From Lachnospiraceae bacterium (lineage in GTDB: Bacteria; Bacillota_A; Clostridia; Lachnospirales; Lachnospiraceae): a stretch of 9,277 nt of DNA. Positions within the stretch are counted from its first letter, which is position 1. Each line of letters starts with the position of its first letter. The notes beneath the pieces are model-generated. The model saw only the letters and a program-made list of their open reading frames with translations, searched no databases and was not told the DNA's origin. Below are positions 1-8,346 of the stretch, piece after piece. Position numbers and translations under genes: made by a program. The DNA lies in the NCBI GenBank assembly GCA_016281675.1, contig JAEEJD010000097.1:1-9277 (forward strand), in the 5' to 3' direction.

Positions 1-446
1 AAACGTTTGTTGTGTGTGAACCAGTTGCCGTTGCACTCATGATTGATGCGAAGCATCATACGGCCGTACGGTACAAGCGATCTCGCGATCTTTCGAAGAT
101 GATCGTCATCAAGTGAGCAGTCTATCGTTATGGTTAACATAACATCCTGTCCGTGCCTTCTGATGTCGCGCATCTGTTCAAACTGCTCTCCGCCTTCCCT
201 GAACGGGTAATAGTCGTCGTAGGGATAGTCCCACGCGAAGCTCACCTCCATATCCGCACATGCCTCGGAAATCCGGTTCGGCCAATCTTTGTCGTTCGGA
301 TAGTAGGTGTACATTATGTTAACCAGTCTGTGCGGTCGACCGAGAACGTTCAGGATATAATCCTGATTCACATACTCGCCACGCTCGCTCCCGTCACCGA
401 GATCGAGTGAACACTTCGCAGGTCTTAAGTATACGATCTTCGCCAT
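1..446 (-). CDS. GH26-like TIM-barrel protein, N-terminal 148 residues (3' end outside window)
   Basis: The frame is open from ATG 446 to the window edge. The start is set by GAGGTGAT directly upstream, an exact match to the extended anti-Shine-Dalgarno complement. There is no signal peptide, so the product is probably cytosolic. The visible part alternates short hydrophobic beta-like strands with polar loops (IVYLRP at 4-9, LVNIMYTY at 41-48, DVMLTITID at 101-109), as in a (beta/alpha)8 barrel. Residues 131-143, MLRINHECNGNWF, match the R-x-x-H-E-x-x-G-x-W-F/Y pattern at the end of strand 4 in family GH26 (clan GH-A), where the Glu, here E137, is the general acid/base. The second catalytic Glu would lie beyond the window. 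It follows polC by six bases and is very likely co-transcribed and translationally coupled. The coding call is firm. The glycosidase call rests on one motif; a non-catalytic barrel relative is possible, and no substrate can be named. Confidence 0.7.
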   Translation of the reverse strand, partial: MAKIVYLRPAKCSLDLGDGSERGEYVNQDYILNVLGRPHRLVNIMYTYYPNDKDWPNRISEACADMEVSFAWDYPYDDYYPFREGGEQFEQMRDIRRHGQDVMLTITIDCSLDDDHLRKIARSLVPYGRMMLRINHECNGNWFTHNKR

Positions 447-456
447 ATCACCTCAC
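447..456 (-). promoter_or_regulatory. Ribosome binding site of the GH26-like gene, overlapping the polC stop
   Basis: Reading on the minus strand, GTGAGGTGAT ends at the ATG. GAGGTGAT is an eight-base match to the complement of the 16S rRNA 3' tail. The TGA inside it is the polC stop, so ribosomes terminating on polC end on this site. This fixes the downstream start and implies coupling. Confidence 0.8.
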
Positions 457-3400
457 ACAATATCAAACAGCGACAACTGATTCGACTTCGGAAGCCCGTC
501 AAGAAGCCCAAGCTCCGCCATGTGATCCACGGCCGTCCGAGACACGTGGGTCCTTTCCTGAAAATCATCGAGCGACAGGAACGGGCCGTCCTTGGCTGCA
601 TCGGCCACCTGGTCCGCAGCCTTGTCACCGAGCCCGTCTATACAGTCGAGCTTCGGCATGATCTTTCCGTCGATTATCCGGCACTGATGGGCACCGGCCC
701 TGAATATGTCTATCGACATGAACTCGAATCCCCTCGCGTACATCTCCTCCGCGATCTTCAGATCCTTCAGCGTGTTCTCATGCTTACTCGTCATCGTAAA
801 GTTCGGATCCGCATCCATCTTCCTGTATTTTTCTATCTCCTCGCGAAGCACGTCGCGCCCTCTGCACATCGTCTCGTAAGAGAACGCCGAGGCTCTTATC
901 GAAAAGTACGCCGCATAATAAGCGAGCGGATAATTGATCTTGTAATAAGCGATCCGCCACGCCATCATAACATATGCCGCGGCATGCGCCTTCGGGAACA
1001 TGTACTTGATCTTTTCGCAGCACTGCGCATACCACTCGGGCACTCCGTGATCGAGCATCTCCTGCCTCCACTCGGGCCACTGGGTCACCTTTCCCTTTGC
1101 AACATCGCCTTTTCTGACTTTCTCCATTATCGTAAAAGCGAGCGAGCTTTCGACGCCCATGTTGATAAGATAAGTCATTATATCATCACGAGTACATATA
1201 GCCGTTGATATAGTCGCCTTCCCTTCGGCTATGACGGTCTGCGCGTTTCCGAGCCACACGTCTGTGCCGTGCGAGAGCCCCGATATTCTGACAAGATCCG
1301 AGAATGCTTTCGGCTTCGTATCGAGAAGCATCTGTATAACGAAATCGGTTCCGAACTCCGGAATTCCGAGGCATCCGAGCTTGCATCCCCCGATGTCTTC
1401 GGGCTTGATACCAAGCACTTCCGTCGAATCAAAAAGGCTCATTACCTTCGGATCGTCGAGCGCCACCTCGGTCGGATCCGTACCCGTCAGATCCTGAAGC
1501 ATCCTGATCATCGTCGGATCATCATGCCCGAGTATATCGAGTTTTAACAGGTTATGATCTATCGAATGGTAATCGAAATGCGTCGTCACTATATCGACCG
1601 ACATGTCATCGGCCGGATGCTGGATCGGCGTGAACGAATAGATGTCCTCTCCTCTCGGCAAAACGATGATGCCTCCCGGATGCTGGCCCGTCGTTCGCCT
1701 TACTCCGGTGCACCCTTTTGACAGGCGCTCGATCTCGCATTTACGCTTGGATACACCGCGCTCCTCAAAATACTTCTTTACGAAACCGTACGCCGTCTTG
1801 TCGGCAAGCGTACCTATAGTCCCGGCACGGTACGTTTGTCCCGCGCCGAAGATCACTTCGGTATACTTATGCGCCTTCGACTGATATTCACCCGAAAAGT
1901 TCAGATCGATATCAGGCTCTTTATCTCCCTTAAAGCCGAGGAACGTCTCAAACGGAATATCGAATCCGTCCTTTTTGAGCGGCTTCCCGCAATTGGGGCA
2001 TTCCCTGTTCGGCATATCGCAGCCCGCACGCCCCGCATATGATTTTACCTCCGGTGAATCAAAATCAACAAAATGACAGTTGCTGCAGTAATAATGCGGA
2101 GGAAGCGGATTGACCTCGGTGATCCCGGCCATTGTCGCAACAAACGAAGACCCGACGGAGCCTCGCGAACCGACGAGATATCCGTCCTCGTTCGATTTCC
2201 ACACAAGCTTCTGGGCAATTATGTACATAACGGCAAAGCCGTTCTTAATTATCGAACCGAGCTCTCTTTCAAGCCTTGCCTCGACCTGCGGCGGAAGGTC
2301 TTCACCGTATATCTGCCTTGCCTTCCTGTAACATATGTCGGTCAGTATCTTATCGGAATTCTCTATAACCGGCGGACATTTGTCGGGCCGCACAGGTTCG
2401 ATGCGCTCGATCATATCCGCGATCTTGCGCGTGTTCGTAACAACAACCTCGTATGCCCTGTCATATCCGAGATATGCGAATTCCTCGAGCATCTCCTCTG
2501 TCGTACGCAGGAACAGCGGTGCCTGCATATCGGCATCCTTGAAGCCCTTTCCGGCCATGAGCACACGTCTGTACACTTCATCCTCGGGATTGAGGAAATG
2601 GACGTCACACGTTGCGACAACCGGCTTGTTTAGGGTATCACCGATACTGATGATCTTCCTGTTTATATCCTCGAGATCCTTTGCGCTCTTAATGTCCTCA
2701 AAGCGCTCCTCCCTTATCATGAACTCGTTGTTTCCGTTCGGCTGGATCTCCAGATAATCATAGAATGATGCGATCCGGAGCAGTTCATCCTCGCTCTTCC
2801 TGTCTATGATCGCCTGATACAGTTCTCCCTGTTCGCACGCGGATCCGATCAGGAGACCTTCCCTGTATTTCCTGATCAGGCTCTTCGGTATCTTGGCCTG
2901 ACCGTGGAAGTATCTGACATGCGACAAAGACACCAGTCTGTACAGATTGACCCGTCCGGTCTCATTGGCCGCAAGAAGGATTATATGATTCGGATGCATC
3001 TTGCGGATCTTATCGTCGGACGATGCCGCAAGTTCGTTAATACCCGCAAGAGTCGTAACTTCCTTCTTCGCAAGTCTTGCGAGAAGTTTAAGGAAAACAT
3101 GCGCCGTGGCCTCGGCATCATCGACCGCGCGGTGGTGATTTTCGAGGGACACCTTGAAGAACTTGCAAAGATTATCGAGCCTGAACTTCGCGATCTCGGG
3201 CACGAGGATCCTCGCCATCCCGACCGTATCAAGGTATGAATACTCGCGGAAGATGCCCGCTGCCTCTTCCTTGGCCTTAACGAATCCGACGTCAAACCTT
3301 GCGTTATGCGCAACGAGCACCGCATCACCGCAGAACTCGCGGAACTGATTCAGGGCATCGTTTACAAACGGCGCGTCCGCGACCATTTCGTCTGTGATCC

Positions 3401-5036
3401 CGGTAAGATTTCTGATCCTGTACGGGATCGGCTCCTTCGGGTTCACGAATGTCGAGAACCTTCCCTTTATCTCTTTGTCGCAGACTTTGACCGCTCCGAT
3501 CTCGATTATGCTGCACTCCTGCGCCGACAGTCCGGTCGTCTCGAGGTCGAATACGACAAACGTATCGTTTACGGTGTGATCTTTCGGATTAACCGCAACG
3601 TCGGCCTCGTCATCGACTACGTAACCTTCCATTCCGTAGATGACTTTGAAATCCCCCGTATTGTTCTTCGGGTCCCTGACATAATGGAACGCGTCGGTAA
3701 ACGCCTGAACAACGCCGTGATCGGTTATCGCGAGCGCTTCGTGACCCCAGTTGCATGCGCACCTGATGATATCCGATACGCTCGATACGCCGTCCATATC
3801 GCTCATCTTGGTATGACAATGAAGTTCCACACGCTTTTCGGATGCGTTGTCTGTCCTCCGGAGTCTGAAATCCTGTGATTTTTTAATACCGTTTATGTAC
3901 CCGAGCGAAAGTGTTCCGTCGAATTTGTCGATGCCGGTCGTTCCTTTTATGAGAACGAATACACCTTCCTTCAGATACTCGAACAGCCTCTCCTGCTGGT
4001 CTTCCTTCGGGAAAAGCTTAACGTCTATCGTATCCGTGTAATCGGTCAGGGCAAATGTGACCATCTTCTTGCCGGTACGCGTATCCCTTATCAGGAGATC
4101 ACACACCTGACCGCGGATTATGACTTCCCCGATATCTCCGTCTATATCGACGATATTCATCGGACCTTCGGTAAAATCCTTTCCGTAGATCACGTCCGGA
4201 TTCGAGGACTGACGGCTCTTACGGCGAATCTGTTTTTCCGGCATACTCTCGGACTTACCGGCAGGTTTGCTCTCCGGTTTGTTCTCTGGCATATTCTCGG
4301 GTTCTGCCGAAGGCTCTTTATGCGAAGTGATCGTTACGGGGCCGTTTTTGTATATATTGAAGACTTCATCGTCATCATCGCCTACAGCCTTGTATGATAC
4401 GAAACCGTCATCCGCCGGGACTGTTTCTTCCGCCTCGGGCTCCTCATCCTTCTTCGATGTGTTAAGTGTGATCATGCGCACCTGATCCATGACCTTGTCG
4501 CGCGAATGGGTGACGCTCTTCCTCTCCTCTTTCGCCTTATAAGAAACGGTGATCTTAAACGATGTCTGGCATCTTCCGTTTATCGCATGATCAAGGAAAT
4601 CCAGTATCTCCTCCGACATGTCCCTTGCAAGGAATCTGTCCTCAAGCACAAGAACTATCGAATCATCCCCTTCGGGAAAATCAAAATCGGCATGATACAA
4701 AAGATCGGTCCACGCCGGATTGATCTTCGAAGCTTCCGTTATGAGGCTTCCCCTGTACTGCTTGACTATGGCCTTGGGCGAATATGAGTCGCCCAGCGAG
4801 AACTTCTCTATTATCTTTACGGATACCGGAGCGTCCTTGTAATACTGCTTTTGGATGCTCTTCTCCATCTCGTATATGCGGTCTTTGGGGATTATGTAAT
4901 CACTTGCAAGATAGATGTGAAGTTTATCACGACGCGAAGAAGAGACCAGCCTTGTGACTCTGGTCTCTTCAAGCAGTTCTCTGTCATCATCGGATACCGA
5001 AAGCGTTTTGAAAACGTCAAAGAATTTCTTTTCCAT
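453..5036 (-). CDS. polC: DNA polymerase III alpha subunit, PolC type
   Basis: Replicative DNA polymerase with built-in 3'-5' proofreading, acting at the fork with the beta clamp. It has 1527 residues, somewhat longer than typical PolC (about 1440), partly because of a charged linker. Order: N-terminal domain (1-185); acidic, Pro/Glu-rich linker (195-285); OB fold (about 296-390); PHP domain starting VELHCH at 403-408 and resuming after the exonuclease (CDVH at 810-813); DEDDh exonuclease inserted at about 490-655 with D497, E499, D582, H635 and D640; polymerase core with GSRGSVGSS at 957-965, Cys residues C984, C987, C1006, C1013 and C1016 of the zinc site, palm aspartates in PDIDLNF (D1042, D1044) and LKLDILG (D1167), and TTGQHPGG at 1115-1122; helix-hairpin-helix region (about 1460-1515); C-terminal clamp-binding QLSLF at 1520-1524. 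No frameshift or missing catalytic residue is seen. The start has the extended Shine-Dalgarno GGTGATC overlapping the ispG stop. It is the second gene of the ispG-polC-GH26-like unit. Confidence 0.98.
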   Translation of the reverse strand: MEKKFFDVFKTLSVSDDDRELLEETRVTRLVSSSRRDKLHIYLASDYIIPKDRIYEMEKSIQKQYYKDAPVSVKIIEKFSLGDSYSPKAIVKQYRGSLITEASKINPAWTDLLYHADFDFPEGDDSIVLVLEDRFLARDMSEEILDFLDHAINGRCQTSFKITVSYKAKEERKSVTHSRDKVMDQVRMITLNTSKKDEEPEAEETVPADDGFVSYKAVGDDDDEVFNIYKNGPVTITSHKEPSAEPENMPENKPESKPAGKSESMPEKQIRRKSRQSSNPDVIYGKDFTEGPMNIVDIDGDIGEVIIRGQVCDLLIRDTRTGKKMVTFALTDYTDTIDVKLFPKEDQQERLFEYLKEGVFVLIKGTTGIDKFDGTLSLGYINGIKKSQDFRLRRTDNASEKRVELHCHTKMSDMDGVSSVSDIIRCACNWGHEALAITDHGVVQAFTDAFHYVRDPKNNTGDFKVIYGMEGYVVDDEADVAVNPKDHTVNDTFVVFDLETTGLSAQECSIIEIGAVKVCDKEIKGRFSTFVNPKEPIPYRIRNLTGITDEMVADAPFVNDALNQFREFCGDAVLVAHNARFDVGFVKAKEEAAGIFREYSYLDTVGMARILVPEIAKFRLDNLCKFFKVSLENHHRAVDDAEATAHVFLKLLARLAKKEVTTLAGINELAASSDDKIRKMHPNHIILLAANETGRVNLYRLVSLSHVRYFHGQAKIPKSLIRKYREGLLIGSACEQGELYQAIIDRKSEDELLRIASFYDYLEIQPNGNNEFMIREERFEDIKSAKDLEDINRKIISIGDTLNKPVVATCDVHFLNPEDEVYRRVLMAGKGFKDADMQAPLFLRTTEEMLEEFAYLGYDRAYEVVVTNTRKIADMIERIEPVRPDKCPPVIENSDKILTDICYRKARQIYGEDLPPQVEARLERELGSIIKNGFAVMYIIAQKLVWKSNEDGYLVGSRGSVGSSFVATMAGITEVNPLPPHYYCSNCHFVDFDSPEVKSYAGRAGCDMPNRECPNCGKPLKKDGFDIPFETFLGFKGDKEPDIDLNFSGEYQSKAHKYTEVIFGAGQTYRAGTIGTLADKTAYGFVKKYFEERGVSKRKCEIERLSKGCTGVRRTTGQHPGGIIVLPRGEDIYSFTPIQHPADDMSVDIVTTHFDYHSIDHNLLKLDILGHDDPTMIRMLQDLTGTDPTEVALDDPKVMSLFDSTEVLGIKPEDIGGCKLGCLGIPEFGTDFVIQMLLDTKPKAFSDLVRISGLSHGTDVWLGNAQTVIAEGKATISTAICTRDDIMTYLINMGVESSLAFTIMEKVRKGDVAKGKVTQWPEWRQEMLDHGVPEWYAQCCEKIKYMFPKAHAAAYVMMAWRIAYYKINYPLAYYAAYFSIRASAFSYETMCRGRDVLREEIEKYRKMDADPNFTMTSKHENTLKDLKIAEEMYARGFEFMSIDIFRAGAHQCRIIDGKIMPKLDCIDGLGDKAADQVADAAKDGPFLSLDDFQERTHVSRTAVDHMAELGLLDGLPKSNQLSLFDIV
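4239..4298 (-). repeat. Degenerate 12-bp tandem repeat encoding the PolC linker
   Basis: Five tandem 12-base units encode four-residue repeats in PolC residues 247-266: ENMP, ENKP, ESKP, AGKS (divergent) and ESMP. A partial sixth (EK) follows. The repeats lie in the flexible linker between the N-terminal domain and the OB fold. They look like slippage-driven expansion in a stretch with little structural constraint. Confidence 0.65.
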
Positions 5037-5053
5037 CGTCGATCACCGCTCCC
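5037..5053 (-). promoter_or_regulatory. Ribosome binding site of polC, overlapping the ispG stop
   Basis: Minus-strand GGGAGCGGTGATCGACG precedes the polC ATG. GGTGATC (5047-5041) is a seven-base match to the extended Shine-Dalgarno, and its TGA is the ispG stop. The aligned spacing to ATG is normal. The upstream GGGAG lies inside the last ispG codons and is too far to be the main site. Confidence 0.7.
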
Positions 5054-6098
5054 AGTTATCCAGTTCGTATTTGAGTGTGGCAAGAAGCTCGTCCTCGCGG
5101 ACCTTCCTGATGATCTCGCCTTTTTTGATCAGAAGGCCCTCGCCTATTCCTCCGGCTATTCCGATGTCCGCTTCTTTCGCCTCGCCGGGACCGTTGACAA
5201 CACAGCCCATAACGGCGACTTTGATATCAAGATCATAACCGCTGACCATTTCTTCTACCGCATTGGCAAGCGATATAAGATCTATGTTCGTCCTACCGCA
5301 TGTAGGGCATGAAACAACATCTATCCCGCCGTTTCGAAGGCCGAGCGTCTTTAATATCAGCTTGGCGCTTATGACTTCCTGGACCGGATCTCCGGTAAGA
5401 GACACTCTTATCGTGTCGCCTATGCCCTTACTCAGTATCACTCCGAGGCCTACCGAAGACTTGATGTTTCCGGAATGAAGCGTACCGGATTCCGTTATCC
5501 CGACATGAAGCGGATATCCGCATACGGGCGCAATCTGTTCATGTGCATCTATCGCCATGAGTACATCCGAAGACTTGATCGATACAACGATATTGTCATA
5601 TCCGGCAGCCTCGATCATATGTACCTTGTCGAGCGCCGACTCAACAATACCCTTTGCAGTGACTCCGCCGTATTTTTCGACTAAATCCTTTTCGAGCGAT
5701 CCGCTGTTGACCCCGACGCGGATAGGTATGCCCCTCTCTTTTGCCGCGGCAACAACGTCTCTGACATTAGCCTCCGATCCTATGTTTCCGGGATTGATCC
5801 TGATCTTGTCGGCTCCGTTTTCTATCGCGGCTATTGCGAGCTTATGATCAAAATGAATATCCGCAACAAGCGGTATGCTTATCTCTTTTTTGATCTTTCC
5901 GATCGCTTTTGCGGCTTCTTCGGTCGGCACGGTTGACCTTACTATATCGCAGCCCGCTGCCTCAAGCCGCTTGATCTGTGCGACAGTTTCGGCAACATCT
6001 TCGGTCTTCGTATTGGTCATTGACTGGATCAGTATCGGATTGCCTCCGCCGATCACGCGGTCACCTATTTTTATTACTTTTGTGTTATCTCTGAACAT
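5043..6098 (-). CDS. ispG: 4-hydroxy-3-methylbut-2-en-1-yl diphosphate synthase (IspG/GcpE)
   Basis: Converts methylerythritol cyclodiphosphate to HMBPP, the penultimate step of the MEP isoprenoid pathway, using a 4Fe-4S cluster in the cytosol. It has 351 residues from the chosen ATG, normal for the short two-domain bacterial form. The TIM-barrel part carries [15 protein letters not shown] (21-35), PLVADIHFD (76-84) and RINPGNIG (100-107). The C-terminal domain carries the cluster ligands in CPTCGR (C264, C267) and GCVVNGPGE (C299, E306). The frame could extend to a GTG at 6149, but those 17 extra residues do not resemble IspG N termini, overlap the previous gene and would bury the promoter. 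ATG 6098 gives the standard N terminus reading into KVIKIGD...GGG. Unlike the other starts here, this one has no Shine-Dalgarno, and a promoter -10 box lies only six bases upstream. It is first in the operon with polC, which starts six bases after its stop. Confidence 0.96.
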   Translation of the reverse strand: MFRDNTKVIKIGDRVIGGGNPILIQSMTNTKTEDVAETVAQIKRLEAAGCDIVRSTVPTEEAAKAIGKIKKEISIPLVADIHFDHKLAIAAIENGADKIRINPGNIGSEANVRDVVAAAKERGIPIRVGVNSGSLEKDLVEKYGGVTAKGIVESALDKVHMIEAAGYDNIVVSIKSSDVLMAIDAHEQIAPVCGYPLHVGITESGTLHSGNIKSSVGLGVILSKGIGDTIRVSLTGDPVQEVISAKLILKTLGLRNGGIDVVSCPTCGRTNIDLISLANAVEEMVSGYDLDIKVAVMGCVVNGPGEAKEADIGIAGGIGEGLLIKKGEIIRKVREDELLATLKYELDNWER

Positions 6099-6104
6099 GC
6101 AAAA

Positions 6105-6133
6105 AGTATACAATGACTCGCATGATTTTTCAA
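6105..6133 (-). promoter_or_regulatory. Sigma-A-type promoter for ispG-polC, predicted leaderless
   Basis: On the minus strand, TTGAAA (6133-6128) and TATACT (6110-6105) are separated by exactly 17 bases, each hexamer one mismatch from consensus. Counting the -10 box as -12 to -7 puts +1 at 6098, the A of the ispG ATG. The -35 box overlaps the TGA stop (6132-6130) of the Ig-like gene. The geometry is seen directly; promoter activity and the leaderless start are inferred. Confidence 0.72.
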
Positions 6134-8346
6134 TGACGCAAAGACGCACGATACGTCAGTCCGTATGTACCGGAAAGTACCGAAATAAGGCCGATCGCAA
6201 GCCCGGCTACATCAGGTTCATTTTTGTCGTTTTTCACAATTTGCGACGTGTGATTTTTCTCGGTCTTTATAAGTCCCGTAAGAAGGCCTGCATTCATGTA
6301 TGCCGATGTATGAACGGTCGTATCGGTAACATTTCCGGCAGGGTCTTCCGCCTTTATATCAAGTTCGTATTCACCGTACTCGTTTATGGCTACGGTTGCG
6401 GTATTATCTGCCGACACCGGAATGCTTTTCCCGTTGAAATACACGCTCTTTAACGTGTCACAATCCTCCAGAAGTCCCACTTTTACAATACTTCCTTTTT
6501 GCACTCCTCCGTTTTTGTCAAACCCCGACAAAACTATCTGAGGTGATGTATGATCCACAATAAAGACTGCCTGATCCTCGGCACTGTTCCCGGCCATGTC
6601 TTCCGCAAATATTGAAAGCACGTACTTACCTTCTTCAATGATGACATCGTTATCCCCAAACTTCGAATCATTCACGAATGCTCCCGCTTTTACCCCGAAA
6701 GCATCCTTTACAAAATCCGCCACTTTCCCCGGAAGGGCAAATGACTTGAAATACCTGTTATTGATTTCGGACATGCCGGATATAACCGGAGGAGTGTAAT
6801 CTATCGCAAAATCCACCGTCTTTTCGGAAGAATTACCGCTCCTGTCGGAAGCTGTGCATATCAGCCGGTATCTGCCTTCTTCTTCAGGGCAAATCTCAAT
6901 GCTGTCCTGCACCGACTTCATAACATGCTCCTGCGTCTTAACGGGAACATAGACACCGTTATTTGCTTTTGAGAGGACACTCTTCATTACGGTCGAGCCG
7001 TAGAACAACTCAGCTGCGCCAAAGCGAAGCTTCGGTTTATCCGACGTGACCTGTCCCTCGTTTATTCCTGATACGGCTATCTGAGGTGCCGTCGCATCTA
7101 TGCGAAAAGACTTCGACGAGACGGTCCGATTCCCTGCACCGTCCGTTGCCGCAACTTCGATCGAATATTCTCCGTCCGAATTTATGTCAACCCCTCTGGT
7201 ATCTCTCTTGGCGTTCAACGTATAGCTGTTTATTGGAATAATCTCGCTTTTGTCCGGTGTGCTTCTTGTTAGTTTTATGTCAACCAAGCAGTCCTCGTAC
7301 AGATCTTCGGCAACATCAACCGTTACCGTCACGTTCCCGGTATGATCCGCGCTTTCGCTGACCCCGCCTATCTCAACGGAAGGCGAGGTTTGATCTATCG
7401 TAAACTCCCTTCTCTCCTCTTTCGAGTGGTTTCCCGCTCCGTCCGTTGCCCACAAGCTGACGGTATATTTTCCGTCACGGTCAAATGACAGCTTTGTACC
7501 TGTAGGCATGTTCTCACCTTCCGTTGTAATAAGTTCATCACCGGAATACCTTTGAATGACGTAATCGATGTATACCTCATCCGAGTCATCCTTCGCATCA
7601 AGTACGAGAGTGCCGGTGTGCGAAAGCTTATCGGCATTATCAATACCCTGTACGGATAATCTCGGAAGGGACGTATCGAATCTGTATTCAAACGAGAATA
7701 CCGCACTGTTTCCCGCAAGATCGAAGCATTCGACCTCGACCTTGTTATATACCTTCCCGGTGTCCTTAAGATCCACTGCTACTTTTTGCTCTTTTTTGAT
7801 ATCGCCGGTTCTGTAGTGATCCTCCCCTACCAGTTCGCCGTTGCATCTCGTTATGATACGGCCGATACCCGATATTTGATCGCTTATCGAAAGATGTACC
7901 GACTCTTCTTTTGTAAGCCACCCGGTTACCGCTTCATCCTCAAACCCGATCACGGGGGACTGTGTGTCGAATATTATCCTGTAGATCGGTGACTCGCACT
8001 CGCCTCCCTCATCATTCGAGCTTTTAAACTTAATCTGCCACCTTTTATTTGGTGCGGTATCATCATCCGGGAAGAGTGTAATGCTCTCTCCCTCCATATC
8101 CGCATATCCGCCGAAGTTTGTACCGTCATCGATGCTTATGCTGTACGCGCACCGTCCTTTTGATCCGTCCGGTTTAAAGCTGACCGGAAGCGACGTATAA
8201 AGCGGTCCATCGCCGGCACAAAGAAGAGTGCTTCCGTCATACGATGCAATATCTACCGCAAAAGTTTCAGTCTCATCGGCGTATACGTTCATATACGGCA
8301 GAGCAAGTGCTGCCATGGTCAACAATAACGTTATAATCTTCTTCAT
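6130..8346 (-). CDS. Exported, membrane-anchored protein with tandem Ig-like domains
   Basis: 738 residues. A signal peptide spans 1-23: basic MKK, a hydrophobic core, and likely cleavage after VYA before DE. The mature part is made of about six Ig-like beta-sandwich repeats of roughly 80-100 residues. They are marked by D-x-(A/S)-G-N motifs at about 209, 302, 402, 501, 583 and 668, each of the first five followed by a D-x-T-x-P-type linker (for example DQTSP 318-322, DATAP 417-421, DYTPP 516-520, DHTSP 598-602). This pattern is typical of bacterial Ig-like adhesin or stalk domains. Residues 713-732 form a moderately hydrophobic helix followed by the short basic tail RASLRH, a probable C-terminal membrane anchor; no LPXTG sorting motif is present. 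Nine cysteines leave room for intradomain disulfides (for example 168/207). The start is fixed by AGGAGGAG and by an ATGA overlap with the upstream gene. No catalytic domain is recognised, so the role is probably structural or adhesive, perhaps with its upstream partner. Confidence 0.9.
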   Translation of the reverse strand: MKKIITLLLTMAALALPYMNVYADETETFAVDIASYDGSTLLCAGDGPLYTSLPVSFKPDGSKGRCAYSISIDDGTNFGGYADMEGESITLFPDDDTAPNKRWQIKFKSSNDEGGECESPIYRIIFDTQSPVIGFEDEAVTGWLTKEESVHLSISDQISGIGRIITRCNGELVGEDHYRTGDIKKEQKVAVDLKDTGKVYNKVEVECFDLAGNSAVFSFEYRFDTSLPRLSVQGIDNADKLSHTGTLVLDAKDDSDEVYIDYVIQRYSGDELITTEGENMPTGTKLSFDRDGKYTVSLWATDGAGNHSKEERREFTIDQTSPSVEIGGVSESADHTGNVTVTVDVAEDLYEDCLVDIKLTRSTPDKSEIIPINSYTLNAKRDTRGVDINSDGEYSIEVAATDGAGNRTVSSKSFRIDATAPQIAVSGINEGQVTSDKPKLRFGAAELFYGSTVMKSVLSKANNGVYVPVKTQEHVMKSVQDSIEICPEEEGRYRLICTASDRSGNSSEKTVDFAIDYTPPVISGMSEINNRYFKSFALPGKVADFVKDAFGVKAGAFVNDSKFGDNDVIIEEGKYVLSIFAEDMAGNSAEDQAVFIVDHTSPQIVLSGFDKNGGVQKGSIVKVGLLEDCDTLKSVYFNGKSIPVSADNTATVAINEYGEYELDIKAEDPAGNVTDTTVHTSAYMNAGLLTGLIKTEKNHTSQIVKNDKNEPDVAGLAIGLISVLSGTYGLTYRASLRH

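Noticed and set aside
45..57. Short perfect inverted repeat GATGC-TTC-GCATC
   Set aside because: A five-base stem inside the coding sequence just before the GH26-like motif, expected by chance, with no regulatory context.
522..1208. Plus-strand 228-residue open frame antisense to polC
   Set aside because: It lies wholly within the well-supported polC gene, its translation is Arg/His/Leu-rich without domain features, and no Shine-Dalgarno or promoter is apparent. It is a codon-bias shadow.
2073..3878. Several plus-strand open frames antisense to polC (2073-2633, 2904-3239, 3306-3878)
   Set aside because: They have the same composition as other shadows, no recognisable motif, and overlap the exonuclease, PHP and polymerase domains of PolC.
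6099..6149. Longer ispG start at GTG 6149
   Set aside because: The extra 17 residues do not resemble IspG N termini, overlap the preceding gene, lack a Shine-Dalgarno and contain the promoter.
6155..6215. Possible terminator hairpin near the end of the Ig-like gene (GTAC...GTAC and GCCG...CGGC)
   Set aside because: Stems are about four base pairs, lie in coding sequence and have no following T-run.
5875..6453. Plus-strand open frame crossing the ispG promoter region
   Set aside because: It is antisense to two real genes, with no ribosome binding site and no domain features. The minus-strand promoter accounts for the intergenic bases.
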